From the NCBI GenBank assembly GCA_038210495.1, contig JBBQWR010000038.1, positions 1 to 59,408 on the forward strand: a stretch of DNA of 59,408 bases, read 5' to 3'. Source of the stretch: JBBQWR01 sp038210495 (GTDB lineage: Bacteria > Planctomycetota > Planctomycetia > Pirellulales > DATAWG01). Position numbers and translations under genes: made by a program. Positions within the stretch are counted from its first letter, which is position 1, and each line of letters starts with the position of its first letter. This document shows, piece by piece, positions 1-8,221 of this stretch. A model generated the notes under the pieces. That model was not told the DNA's origin and did not search any database. It saw only the letters and a list, made by a program, of their open reading frames with translations.

Positions 1-123
1 CGCCGCGCCGCGCTGAGCCTGGTCAAACAAGAACGCATCGAGAAGGGAAGCCTGCGCCGTAAGCGACTGCGGGCCGGCTGGAACAATGCTTACCTCGAAA
101 AGCTGCTAAAATGCGCAAGCTGA
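1..123 (+). CDS. ISAs1-family transposase, C-terminal end (5' part outside window)
   Basis: The frame is open from the first base and ends at TGA 121-123, giving about 40 residues. The stretch KRLRAGWNNAYLEKLL is very like the conserved C-terminus of ISAs1-family DDE transposases, which typically read KAKRLRAGWDxxYLLKVL. Only the tail is visible, so catalytic residues cannot be checked. The reading frame and its stop look intact. The family call rests on this one motif plus the terminal-repeat-like sequence a few bases downstream. Confidence 0.6.
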   Translation, partial: RRAALSLVKQERIEKGSLRRKRLRAGWNNAYLEKLLKCAS

Positions 124-138
124 AATGCGTTCGCCCTG
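1..138 (+). mobile_element. Right end of an ISAs1-like insertion sequence
   Basis: The transposase stop is followed within about 15 bases by GTTCGCCCTG (129-138). ISAs1-type elements end in an inverted repeat of the form ...GCCCTG, so the element boundary is placed at about 138. The left end lies outside the window, so neither the matching inverted repeat nor a target-site duplication can be confirmed. Confidence 0.5.
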
Positions 139-557
139 GCGACAGTCCCATTGAGTTCTGTGACAAGATTACTGCCATTGTCGACGCCGTTAGAGTCGTC
201 CAATTCTCGAATCCCAAAGGGGCAAGAGCAGCTAAGTCTCAAATCGTTCAGGCACAAAAGCTGTTGCGACACGTCAAAAAAGAAGTGGGCATCAAAGTGC
301 GGTCAATCAACGCGGCCTGTGATCAAAGGCAGGCAGATATTACGCACAATTTCACACTGGGCGACGCCGCCGCCCTTTTGCTTTTTGGTGCAGGCGCGGA
401 TCGAAGCTACAAAGCGGCAAAAAAACAAGATGTTCGTTATATGAAATCGAACATCTCAAGCGCATACAGCGAGGTTAAGGTTGCAGTCGATAGGGCGCTG
501 ATTCAACTCGATAACATGAAGCTGCAGATCGACAATTGGATCGCCTCAAGGCCGTAA
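111..557 (+). CDS. Hypothetical protein, probably 5'-truncated by the IS
   Basis: This frame encodes 148 residues of no recognised family. It is rich in Lys, Ala and Val, with an Ala/Leu-rich patch near residues 84-95 and amphipathic-looking helices around it. The first ATG at 111 lies inside the IS, overlapping the transposase stop, so about the first nine codons are IS-derived. The original gene probably began upstream of the insertion point. I see no signal peptide or catalytic motif. It ends 40 bp before the moxR-type gene on the same strand, so the two may be co-transcribed from IS readthrough. Confidence 0.4.
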   Translation: MRKLKCVRPGDSPIEFCDKITAIVDAVRVVQFSNPKGARAAKSQIVQAQKLLRHVKKEVGIKVRSINAACDQRQADITHNFTLGDAAALLLFGAGADRSYKAAKKQDVRYMKSNISSAYSEVKVAVDRALIQLDNMKLQIDNWIASRP

Positions 558-597
558 TTCCCGATTCACCAATATCCGTTTCAACCCACGAGCAACT

Positions 598-1602
598 ATG
601 AGCATCGGCGAGAGCATGCAGAAGCAGGCGGATGAGTTTGTTCGGCGATATCACTCGGTCGCCGAGCAGATTGGCCGCGTGATTGTCGGTCACGACGAAA
701 TCGTTCACGGCGTGCTGACCTGCCTGATGGTCGGCGGCCATTGCCTACTCGAAGGCGTGCCCGGGCTGGGCAAAACGCTGCTGGTCCGCACGCTCGCCAA
801 AACGCTCGACCTCGACTTCAGCCGCATCCAATTCACCCCCGACCTGATGCCCGCCGATATCCTGGGCACCAACATGGTGATGGAAGACGCCGCCGGCAAG
901 CGGTTCTTCGAATTTCAGCGCGGGCCGATCTTCACGCAAATCTGCTTGGCCGACGAAATCAATCGGGCCACCCCCAAGACCCAATCGGCCATGCTCGAAA
1001 CCATGCAAGAGGGCTCCGTCACGATCGCCGGCAACGCATTCCAACTCAAACGGCCGTTCTTCGTGCTGGCCACGCAAAACCCGATCGAGCAAGAAGGGAC
1101 CTACCCGCTGCCCGAGGCGCAGCTCGACCGGTTCATGTTCAAGTTGGTCGTGGGCTATTCGACGCGAAACGAGCTGGCGACGATCGTCGAGCGCACGACC
1201 GGCGGCATTCGGCCCGAGCCGGAAAAGGTCATGGACGGCCCGGAGATCATGCGCTGGCAGAGTTTGATCCGCGAGGTGATTTTGGCCGATCACGTGCGGG
1301 ACTACATCGTGCGGCTGACGCTGGCCACGCATCCCGACGGTCCCTTCGCCATGCCGATCACGAATCAATACCTGCGCTGGGGCGCCAGCCCCCGAGCCGC
1401 GCAGACGCTGGCCCTGGCGGCGAAGGTCCGAGCGCTGTTGGAAGGCCGCTACAATGTCAGCTTCGAAGACGTCCGGCGAGTACTCTTGCCCACGATGCGG
1501 CACCGCGTGATTCTGAACTTCGAGGCCCAGGCCGAGAACATCACCACGGATCAGGTGCTGCTGGAAATTTTGGAAAAGCTACCGGAGAAGGCGGAAAAAT
1601 AG
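598..1602 (+). CDS. MoxR-family AAA+ ATPase
   Basis: A 334-residue protein with Walker A GVPGLGKT at about residues 53-60 and Walker B LADEINRA at about 117-124, followed by the typical MoxR segment KTQSAMLETMQE. The sensor region TQNPIEQEGTYPLPEAQLDR is also canonical. MoxR ATPases act as chaperones that mature metal- or secretion-dependent partner proteins. They usually sit beside a DUF58/VWA gene. None is present here: the next gene is a convergent SGNH hydrolase, so this copy looks like an orphan or has lost its partner. The ATG at 598 directly follows the upstream small gene. Confidence 0.9.
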   Translation: MSIGESMQKQADEFVRRYHSVAEQIGRVIVGHDEIVHGVLTCLMVGGHCLLEGVPGLGKTLLVRTLAKTLDLDFSRIQFTPDLMPADILGTNMVMEDAAGKRFFEFQRGPIFTQICLADEINRATPKTQSAMLETMQEGSVTIAGNAFQLKRPFFVLATQNPIEQEGTYPLPEAQLDRFMFKLVVGYSTRNELATIVERTTGGIRPEPEKVMDGPEIMRWQSLIREVILADHVRDYIVRLTLATHPDGPFAMPITNQYLRWGASPRAAQTLALAAKVRALLEGRYNVSFEDVRRVLLPTMRHRVILNFEAQAENITTDQVLLEILEKLPEKAEK

Positions 1603-1654
1603 GCTCGTCCGACTCGTGCGCCGCATGGCATGTTATCGCCGGATAGCCAAAAAT

Positions 1655-2362
1655 TCACTTGATCGCCTGCGTCAAATGCGGCCGGACGACGTCGGCGCGG
1701 ATTTTGTAGCCGGCTTCGTTGTTGTGCAGCTTGTCGGCGATGAACAGGTCCTCTCGTGGCTTGCCGTCGGGGCCTAGCAGCACGTCCCAGAACTCGATGA
1801 AGTCGAGGTTCTTGCCGCTGGTTATATATTCGCGGACGAGCGCGTTGCCCTTCTGCTGCTTGTCGCGCTGCGCCCAGCGCGATGGGCTGGGGTTCATGCC
1901 GAGATAGGCGATCCGCACGTCCGGCAGCTTGGCTCGCACTTTGTCGACAAACGATTTGAAATCGGCGAGCACCCGTTCGGGCGATTTGCCGCTGTTGATA
2001 TCGTTGCCTCCGGCTTGGATCACGATCAGCCGCGGCTTGTAGGGAACGACGATTCGGTCGGCATAATAGGCTGAGTCGGCCATCTCCGAGCCGCCGAACC
2101 CGCGGTTGACGGTCTTCTCGGCCGGGAAATCGGTCGGCAGACTCTTCCACATCCGAATGCCGGAGGCGCCGATGAAGAGTACGGCATTGTCCGGCGACGG
2201 TTGCTTGCGATCGGCGGCCTCGAAAGCTTGGATGTCTTTTTCCCAGCGCTCGCTGGGGTTCTTATCGGCGGCGAGGGCCAGCCGGGCGAGAGATACCAAG
2301 GCGATGGTTAACAGAGCGAGGCTCGGAAGCAGGCGGCGAGTAACAAAGCGTGAGGTGGACAT
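1655..2362 (-). CDS. Secreted SGNH/GDSL hydrolase (platelet-activating-factor acetylhydrolase-like)
   Basis: A 235-residue protein with an N-terminal signal peptide (LLPSLALLTIALVSLARLALA). The SGNH blocks are visible: block I FIGAS with the nucleophile Ser, block II GFGGS, block III AGGND, and block V DKLHNNEAGY with the Asp-His pair. Such proteins deacylate carbohydrates or other esters outside the cytoplasm. The gene lies downstream of the T6SS effector candidate on the same strand, 130 bp away across a dispersed repeat. It has its own signal peptide but no feature of a known immunity protein. It is convergent with the MoxR gene. Confidence 0.85.
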   Translation of the reverse strand: MSTSRFVTRRLLPSLALLTIALVSLARLALAADKNPSERWEKDIQAFEAADRKQPSPDNAVLFIGASGIRMWKSLPTDFPAEKTVNRGFGGSEMADSAYYADRIVVPYKPRLIVIQAGGNDINSGKSPERVLADFKSFVDKVRAKLPDVRIAYLGMNPSPSRWAQRDKQQKGNALVREYITSGKNLDFIEFWDVLLGPDGKPREDLFIADKLHNNEAGYKIRADVVRPHLTQAIK

Positions 2363-2410
2363 GATGGCTCGAAGTCGTGATTAGCGAGAGTGAGGATTAG
2401 AAACTCTACA

Positions 2411-2480
2411 GGTGGCTTGTTCTCGAAGTCGAAACCGCGCTTCGGGGCTTCGGCGACGACGCCTCCAGCCCCGGGCGCCC
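2411..2480. repeat. Dispersed intergenic repeat R1, copy 1
   Basis: About 70 bp that recur with roughly 86% identity at 24628-24698. The 20 bases at 2461-2480 also match 59249-59269 on the opposite strand at 19 of 20. Each long copy starts with GGTGGCTTG and ends in CAGCCCC-rich sequence. The segment GGGGCT...AGCCCC can fold into a hairpin, as in REP-like elements. Confidence 0.75.
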
Positions 2481-2492
2481 GCCGCTCAGTTA

Positions 2493-3725
2493 CTAACGAT
2501 GGCTGCCGGTGACCGTCTGGCGGGACATGGCCCTGTAGAACTCTTTGATCTTGTCCACCGTGGCTAGCGTTTCGCTGGTGCCGTCGGGGTAGAAGACCGT
2601 CGCGCCATCTTTGAGATCGGAGAAATCCGGTTGGCCTTTGGAAAACGCCTCGTGGGCGCCGTGCATGACGCGTTGTTGGTCGAGCCGACGATTGGCCGCC
2701 GCCGCCGCCCGCTTCATCAGCGGGTTGGTCCAATCCAATAGCACCTCGCCGTTCGAGGCCGCGAGGGCCAGGTTGCGGCTGGGCGCGTTGGGATCGATCA
2801 CGCCCAGCAGATCGTAATCGCCGACCACCGGCTTGAGCAATTTGGAATCGATAACCTGCCCTGCCTCGAATTTCAGTCCTGGAATTTCGGGCACCGGCAC
2901 CGTCTTTCCAAACAGGTCGCGGGCCAGGAGGTCCTTGCCAATGACGAGATAGCCTTCTTTCGTGGCTTCGATCGCCTCGGTTTCGCTAGTGGCGGTGACG
3001 ATTCCGGTGAGCTTGCTGGTCTTGATCTTCAGCGCCATCGGCTTGGCGGGAAAACCTTTTTCGATCCACCGCGTCGACATGGGATTGGTGTTGCGCACGG
3101 CGATGATGAGCTTCGTCTCCTTGGCCGCTTCGACGAAGGCGCTGAAGTGGCCGCGCGTCATGCCGCCGAGTCCCGCCGCGACGCGACTAGCCGCTGCCCG
3201 CGCCGCCGCTCGCGCGATTCGGGCGCCGCCATGCAGCAGAATCGCCGAGACGACCGTCACGCCAACCGTGCAGGTGAACTTGGCCAAATGCTCGGCCGCT
3301 TTGTCGAGCTCGCCATAGGTCCGGGCGTCATTGGTGATCTGAATCGCGGCCAACAGATCGGACGCCGCTTGCCACGCCTGCCAGCCCAACAGCAGCACCC
3401 CACCGGCCGCCAGCAGCATATCGACGATAAAGCCGATTCCGATCGCGTGCGACCCGGCCCACAGCAAGAGCGTGGCCGCCATGATCGCCAGATTCTGCGG
3501 CGACATCAGGGCCGAAAATTCCTGCTGCAACTCAAGCGGCAGCAGCGGCACGGAGAGCTTGAGCATCGTGATGAACTTGTCGATCGGTTGCATCATGGCC
3601 ACCTCGCGATCGCGCTTGCCAGAAGGACCCGGCACGAACGATTGCCGGCGAGCCATCGTGCCGTCCTGGACGCTTTGATGCCGGAAGCTGGAATCAATAG
3701 GACCCGGCTGACGTGTATCGCCCAT
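2493..3725 (-). CDS. Candidate T6SS effector with anthrax edema factor/CyaA-like nucleotidyl cyclase domain
   Basis: A 410-residue protein. Residues 75-170 hold hydrophobic segments (about 79-115 and 150-165) of the kind placed before the toxin domain in polymorphic toxins. Residues 205-400 resemble the EF/CyaA/ExoY fold. RNTNPMST (211-218) aligns with CyaA RLVNPHST. K228 and K235 fall where the two catalytic lysines lie. LLKPVVGDYDLLG aligns with EF VLKPLTADYDLFA, giving metal-binding D303 and D305. MHGAHE (354-359) aligns with CyaA QHGTEQ. The catalytic-base His between the lysines is Lys here, and the SSDWG motif is lost. A Shine-Dalgarno AGGAGA lies 9 bases before the ATG. It follows tssF by 168 bp on the same strand. 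The remote homology is by eye only; a divergent or non-cyclase toxin remains possible. Confidence 0.55.
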   Translation of the reverse strand: MGDTRQPGPIDSSFRHQSVQDGTMARRQSFVPGPSGKRDREVAMMQPIDKFITMLKLSVPLLPLELQQEFSALMSPQNLAIMAATLLLWAGSHAIGIGFIVDMLLAAGGVLLLGWQAWQAASDLLAAIQITNDARTYGELDKAAEHLAKFTCTVGVTVVSAILLHGGARIARAAARAAASRVAAGLGGMTRGHFSAFVEAAKETKLIIAVRNTNPMSTRWIEKGFPAKPMALKIKTSKLTGIVTATSETEAIEATKEGYLVIGKDLLARDLFGKTVPVPEIPGLKFEAGQVIDSKLLKPVVGDYDLLGVIDPNAPSRNLALAASNGEVLLDWTNPLMKRAAAAANRRLDQQRVMHGAHEAFSKGQPDFSDLKDGATVFYPDGTSETLATVDKIKEFYRAMSRQTVTGSHR

Positions 3726-3893
3726 AGCTGAATTCTCCTAGCTGAACAGACTATTCCAGTTCATTATCGTGCGGCCGGGCGAATTGTTGCGTGCGAAATT
3801 GGAAGGGATCGGCAGAAATCAAAAGCCGCCGCCGAATTCAGCTGGGTACGCAATCGGCCATACGTCGCAGCAAAATGCCGCAGCTTCGTGGGA

Positions 3894-5750
3894 TTAGAGC
3901 ACGATTCGGGAGCCGGTGCGGAGCGGCCATCGCCAGATTTCCGTCTTGCCGCCGCGCTGGGCGCATTGGACGACCAGCATCGAAAATGAGTTGATCGACG
4001 CATACAGGCCGATGAACTGCTCCAGCACGCAGGCGAACAGATACGATCCGCTGCCCGAAAAATTCGCGTCGTCGAGTTCGATCGTCACTTCGATACCCCG
4101 GCAAAAGCCCCCCCGGGCGCCGCCGACCCGGCCCACCACGCGGCGGCTCGAGACGCTGCGGATGCCCTCGATCATCGCCCGATTCTCTTCGGAGTTAACC
4201 AGGTTATAGAGCTTAAGAATCTCGCGAAGCGCGTCGACCGCCTCGTCTCCTTCGGCGATCGAGAGATGATTGAGCGACAACTGCGAGATGACCCGCCACA
4301 GGGCTCGTCGCTTGCGCGGCGGCCGGAGCGTCTTGGTCGGCGGCGTGAGACAGAGGATTTTGGAAATCGGACCTCGCCCATCCGGCAGATTCATTTCCGG
4401 GCGGTCTGCGCCAAACGGCAGCCGAGCCGGCAGGTCGCGATTGAGGCAAGTCGTTTGCACGTCGACCGTCCAATCGGCCGGGGCCAGCGTCGAAAAGCCC
4501 AGATCGAGAAACGACAACAGCGCGTCCGTGCCGCCGTCGGCCTCATCGTCCGAATGGCCGCCCTCCGCGGAGGGCCGGCGCGTCATGTTCCAAAACGTCT
4601 TCTGCTCGCGACGATCGATGGCGTGCTTGAACGAATAGAACGGCTCGTAATTAACTGTATCGCCCATCGGCGACGAGGCCGTCACGCTTTCGATGGAGTA
4701 CACCTCCAGGGCGTCGGGATTGCGGGCGTCGAGCACCAGCGGATATTCGGTCGACTTCTGCGTCAGGATAAACGGGTCTGCCCGATGCGAAAACAAGTTC
4801 ACGATCGGCGTGCAGCCCAACCGCACTGTTTCTTGCGTGACGCTGCGCTCTAGCTCCGTGATCGTCCGATCGAGATAAACATATAGATGCAACTTGTCGC
4901 GAAATTTCACGAGCCGCCGCGGGTCGAGCTTGGTCACATCGAAGAACAAAAACTTCTTCGGGAACGAAAAGAATTCGCTCAGCAGCCGAAAACCGGGAAA
5001 CGATCGGGCCGAATACGGAAACATGCCTTCGTCGAGCCCAAAGCCCACCGGTTGAATGCACGAGCGGGGCAGCACGACGGGGTCCTCGCGCGGATCGTCG
5101 CCGCAGAGCGCCACCTCGAGCGTGTCGTTTAGCAGCAATTCATACAGCGGCCAAACGTTTTGTCCCGGCGATGCGTGCAGATAAAACCGGAGCGAGTTCA
5201 TTCCGAACTTGCTCATCGGCACGTCGGCGGTGAACGTCGCTAGCTCGAGATGCAACACGGCAGCCGCCGCCGCGGACTTGGCCGTGGCCGGCGCCGTGAA
5301 CGGCCGGCCCGCCAACTCGACCGACAGCGTCTCCATCGGCCAGATTCGCACCGGATACACGGTCTCGAAGTGGCAGCTTTGGCCCTCGACCGGCTCGGAT
5401 TCGACGCGCGTCCGGGCTGCGATCTCGTGGCCCGCCGTAAGATCGGCCTGGCCGCGATCGAAGTGAAATTGCAAAATCGACATCGACGGAATCGGCTGCT
5501 GGTAATGTGGGTAGAGAATACCCAGCAGGGCGTCGGTGATCTCGGGAAAGTCATCGTCGAGCTTGTGGCGAATCCTCGAATTCAAAAACGCGAAAGCCTG
5601 AATCATCCGCTCGACGTGCGGATCCTGCTTCGTGTCGGCGCCCAATCGTAGTCGGCCGGCGATTTTCGGATGCTCGCGGGCGAACTGCTCGCCGAGAGTG
5701 CGAATAAAAGACAGCTCTTGGTTGTAGAAAGGGAGCAGCTCGTCGGTCAT
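3894..5750 (-). CDS. tssF: T6SS baseplate protein TssF
   Basis: 618 residues from the ATG at 5750. The N-terminus DELLPFYNQELSFIRTLG and the following EFA..HPKIAGRL are diagnostic of TssF (ImpG/VasA family). TssF is part of the baseplate wedge with TssE, TssG and TssK, which anchors the contractile tail on the inner membrane. The reading frame is open further upstream, to about 6077, but that extension overlaps tssE. The start at 5750 overlaps the tssE stop by four bases (ATGA), which implies translational coupling. TssG, normally the next gene, is missing: the effector candidate follows instead. Confidence 0.93.
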   Translation of the reverse strand: MTDELLPFYNQELSFIRTLGEQFAREHPKIAGRLRLGADTKQDPHVERMIQAFAFLNSRIRHKLDDDFPEITDALLGILYPHYQQPIPSMSILQFHFDRGQADLTAGHEIAARTRVESEPVEGQSCHFETVYPVRIWPMETLSVELAGRPFTAPATAKSAAAAAVLHLELATFTADVPMSKFGMNSLRFYLHASPGQNVWPLYELLLNDTLEVALCGDDPREDPVVLPRSCIQPVGFGLDEGMFPYSARSFPGFRLLSEFFSFPKKFLFFDVTKLDPRRLVKFRDKLHLYVYLDRTITELERSVTQETVRLGCTPIVNLFSHRADPFILTQKSTEYPLVLDARNPDALEVYSIESVTASSPMGDTVNYEPFYSFKHAIDRREQKTFWNMTRRPSAEGGHSDDEADGGTDALLSFLDLGFSTLAPADWTVDVQTTCLNRDLPARLPFGADRPEMNLPDGRGPISKILCLTPPTKTLRPPRKRRALWRVISQLSLNHLSIAEGDEAVDALREILKLYNLVNSEENRAMIEGIRSVSSRRVVGRVGGARGGFCRGIEVTIELDDANFSGSGSYLFACVLEQFIGLYASINSFSMLVVQCAQRGGKTEIWRWPLRTGSRIVL

Positions 5751-6244
5751 TTGGCGGCTCCCTCGACCTGAAAGGCGCCGGTCGATGTTTCGAGCGACGA
5801 GTGATAGGCCACTCGTTCCGACCCGCCGTCGATCGGCAAAAACGCATCGATCCGGAATCGCAACGTGCGATCGAGCGGCTGGGCGTTGCGGATCAGTTCG
5901 ACCCGGATATTGGCCAGCCGCGGCTCGAACCTCCGGATCATGCCCTCGATCAGGGCAATAAACTGGCGAGGGTCCTCGGCCGCCCGCATGTGCGTCCCGC
6001 TGAAATCGGGCAGCCCGTAGTTGACGAGCGAATTTTCCAGTTCTTTCAGCTCCGGCGGCCAGCCCGTGCATCGGCACCGCGTATTGAGCAAGTCCTCCAA
6101 ATCGCGGCGAACGGCCCGTTTTAGGTCGGCCACGGTTTGCGAACGGCTTCGCGGCGCCTCGCGCGAGACCTGCGGATCGTCGTCCAGCAGGCGATCGAGC
6201 ACCGACAGGATGAGTGGCTGCGTTTGTTCGGAGCGGCTGGACAT
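5747..6244 (-). CDS. tssE: T6SS baseplate protein TssE (gp25-like)
   Basis: 165 residues from the ATG at 6244. It starts SVLDRLLDDDP, has the LKRAVRRDLEDLLNTR segment, then LVNYGLPDFSG, all typical of the gp25/lysozyme-like TssE family, which forms part of the baseplate wedge. The frame is open back to an ATG at 6316, but that extension is made of repeat DNA (R2 and the GGGAGTC array), so 6244 is preferred. No good Shine-Dalgarno precedes 6244, and the repeats may have displaced the original leader. It is coupled to tssF by an ATGA overlap. Confidence 0.9.
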   Translation of the reverse strand: MSSRSEQTQPLILSVLDRLLDDDPQVSREAPRSRSQTVADLKRAVRRDLEDLLNTRCRCTGWPPELKELENSLVNYGLPDFSGTHMRAAEDPRQFIALIEGMIRRFEPRLANIRVELIRNAQPLDRTLRFRIDAFLPIDGGSERVAYHSSLETSTGAFQVEGAAK

Positions 6245-6253
6245 GGGGAAGGC

Positions 6254-6313
6254 AAGTCGGGAGTCGGGAGTCGGGAGTAAAAGTGGCGAGCGGGGGGCGT
6301 TTGTCCCCTGTCT
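6254..6313. repeat. GGGAGTC tandem array followed by dispersed repeat R2 (copy 1)
   Basis: 6255-6278 is three to four units of GTCGGGA. The same unit recurs inside the coding sequence at 24297-24353. 6285-6313 is R2, beginning GGCGAGCGGGGGGCGT and ending CCCCTGTC, with further copies at 28420-28448 and, inverted, at 33324-33350. R2 can fold because its G-run and C-run are complementary. Both lie directly against the 5' end of tssE. Confidence 0.65.
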
Positions 6314-6380
6314 CATGGCTCAGAGCACGATCGAACGTCTAAAGCAAAACATTTTTCAAAACATGCATCAAAAGGGCGCA

Positions 6381-6400
6381 GCAGCATGCCGCGGCTATGT
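6381..6400. repeat. Dispersed repeat R3, copy 1
   Basis: GCAGCATGCCGCGGCTATGT differs by one base from GCAGGATGCCGCGGCTATGT at 16073-16092. Related copies occur at 15990-16009 (inverted) and 47850-47868 (partial). It sits in the 174-bp gap between the second tssC and tssE. Confidence 0.6.
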
Positions 6401-6418
6401 AGGCGATACATCGCCGTT

Positions 6419-8026
6419 CTAATTAGACCGCACGGACCGCACGGTTGTCACCAGCTTGAGCGTCGCCGAGAGTTGATCCAATTGCGAATGCGGCAGCAGA
6501 TGAATTACCAAGCGATAGCTGCCCGGTTTGCCCGGCATCGGCCGGACCTCGATATTGGCCTCGCGGAGCGGATACCGGGCTTTCGTCTGCGGCGAGGCTT
6601 TTTCGTCGACGGCCACATACTGATGAATCCAGCGGCTGAGCATCGTCTGCACTTCCTCCGCCTCGCTCGACCCACCGATTTTGTCGCGCTCCAGCACCTT
6701 CAAATAGTGGGCGAAACGCGAGACGCAAAACACGTATTGCAACATGCTCGAAATGCGCGCGTTGGTCGTCGCCGTCGAGTCGTCGTATTTCTTGGGCTTG
6801 TTGGCCGAGGCATTGGAGAAGAAGACCGAAAACTCGGTGTCCTTGCAGGGGCATAGCGGAATCAAGCCCTGCGAGCTTAGCTCCTGCTCTTGATGATCGT
6901 TGATCGCCACGTCGGTCGAGAACTTGGTGGCCACCGAACGAGCGTCCGTGCCGAACGAATGCGTGTAGAGATCCGTCACGAGCCCGCCGCCGAGCGTGCC
7001 TCGCTCGAAGCCGCGAATCTCCGCGAACCAGCCGGAGGAGCAAAACGCGCGGATCAGCACAGAGACGAACGCATAGCCGGCCGTGCCCCACAGATAGTTG
7101 TCCGGATGCTTGTCCTCGACGTCCTCACGAAAGCGGAAGCCATCGCGCCTTGATCCGTCGAGCACATACGGCGCCCGCATGATGACTCGCGGCAGCACCA
7201 GCCCGACAAAACGCGAGTCGTCGCTATCCCGGAGCGAACGCCACTTAAGATACGGCAGTTGGTTGAACGTACTCGACAATTCGTCGGGCAGTTCCAATTT
7301 GGCGAAGTCGTCCAGTCCCAGAAATTTGGGGCTGGCCGCCGCGATGAACGGCGCGAAGCTGGCCGCCGAGACCTGCGACATCCGGTCCAGCAGGTCCAAA
7401 TCCTCGGGATGATTGGTGAATTCGTAGTCGCCGACGATCACGCCGTAGGGCTCGCCGCCGGGCATCCCGAATTCCGACTCATAAACTTTGCGAAAGATTT
7501 GGCTGCGATCGAATTCGACGGCCCGATCCAGGTCTTCGTACAACTCGCGCTTGGGCAAGTGCAGCACGCGAATCTTCAGGCGGGCCTGTTCGCCGTCTTC
7601 CTCCGCCGCATCGATCCCTTGCTTGGCCTGACCGGTGAGATACCACAGCCCTCGCCAGGACGCCTCAAGCTGCTGAAACCGGCCGTGATGCAACACGGCG
7701 TTGACCTGCCGGGCGAGCATGGCATCGATCCGCGCGATGTCGCGGCTGAGCTCGCGGGACACGACCTGGGGAGTGAGCGACTTGGGATCGGCCTGATCGA
7801 GCCAAAGATTCAACTGGCCGCCGGTCGTGGACTCACCGAGGAAATCATCGATGACCGAAGCAACGCGGTTGCCCGCCGGCCCGGTCGCGGCGATGACGCG
7901 ATCCAAGAGCGTGGAGGGAGCGGTTCGCGGTGAGCCTGCCGGATTGAGCGTGGCTGCCGCATGTGGTGACTCGGCAATGAACTCGGCGCCCATCCCAGAG
8001 CTGCGTCCAGATGGAATTGAGGCCAT
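6419..8026 (-). CDS. tssC: T6SS sheath protein TssC, second paralogue
   Basis: 535 residues, related over most of its length to the gene at 8222-9739. Shared landmarks are LEASWRGLWYL, the EFDRSQIF-KVYESEFGMPGGEPYG block, VGDYEFTNHPEDLDLL, and the C-terminal DEKA..QTKARYPLREANIEVR. TssC pairs with TssB to form the contractile sheath. Tandem tssC-like genes are known from imp-type T6SS clusters, where the second may make a variant or cap subunit. This copy has a longer, less conserved N-terminus (residues 1-90). It is separated from its neighbours by repeat-filled gaps, unlike the tightly packed tssB-tssC pair. Confidence 0.9.
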   Translation of the reverse strand: MASIPSGRSSGMGAEFIAESPHAAATLNPAGSPRTAPSTLLDRVIAATGPAGNRVASVIDDFLGESTTGGQLNLWLDQADPKSLTPQVVSRELSRDIARIDAMLARQVNAVLHHGRFQQLEASWRGLWYLTGQAKQGIDAAEEDGEQARLKIRVLHLPKRELYEDLDRAVEFDRSQIFRKVYESEFGMPGGEPYGVIVGDYEFTNHPEDLDLLDRMSQVSAASFAPFIAAASPKFLGLDDFAKLELPDELSSTFNQLPYLKWRSLRDSDDSRFVGLVLPRVIMRAPYVLDGSRRDGFRFREDVEDKHPDNYLWGTAGYAFVSVLIRAFCSSGWFAEIRGFERGTLGGGLVTDLYTHSFGTDARSVATKFSTDVAINDHQEQELSSQGLIPLCPCKDTEFSVFFSNASANKPKKYDDSTATTNARISSMLQYVFCVSRFAHYLKVLERDKIGGSSEAEEVQTMLSRWIHQYVAVDEKASPQTKARYPLREANIEVRPMPGKPGSYRLVIHLLPHSQLDQLSATLKLVTTVRSVRSN

Positions 8027-8051
8027 TCCGCATTCCTCGACCCGCGCTTAG

Positions 8052-8189
8052 CCGGGCCTTTTCAGGCCCGGTTCAGATTCCCAACAAACTAGCGTCGCCT
8101 CGGCGACGTCTGAACAACTCATCGTTCAGACGTCGCGAAGCGACGTTTGTACTCAGTTTCGTCGGCTGCCCAGCATTAAAACGCTGGGC
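8052..8189. repeat. Cluster of three palindromes between the two tssC genes
   Basis: Three hairpin-forming sequences lie in one 195-bp gap. At 8052-8071 CCGGGCC pairs with GGCCCGG. At 8092-8115 and 8124-8146 two arms of about 22 bases pair imperfectly around the perfect core ACGTCTGAAC/GTTCAGACGT. At 8168-8174 and 8183-8189 GCCCAGC pairs with GCTGGGC. They could reduce readthrough from the first tssC into the second, or be REP-like elements. Confidence 0.7.
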
Positions 8190-8221
8190 TATGTCGATTG
8201 TCCTTCGCGATATGACCCCGG

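Noticed and set aside
741..1646. Long Arg/Pro-rich frames overlapping the MoxR gene on both strands
   Set aside because: They are shadows of a strongly supported gene in GC-rich DNA, with low-complexity translations and no family features.
1655..2362. The SGNH hydrolase as an immunity protein for the T6SS toxin candidate
   Set aside because: It is a complete secreted hydrolase with all catalytic blocks and is separated from the toxin by a repeat; nothing indicates an immunity role.
3894..6077. A longer TssF of 727 residues starting at 6077
   Set aside because: The extra 109 residues overlap tssE in another frame; the TssF family starts at DELLPFYNQELSF, matching the ATG at 5750.
6254..6278. 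The short tandem GTCGGGA array as a possible CRISPR array
   Set aside because: The units are 7-9 bases without spacers; it is a simple tandem repeat.
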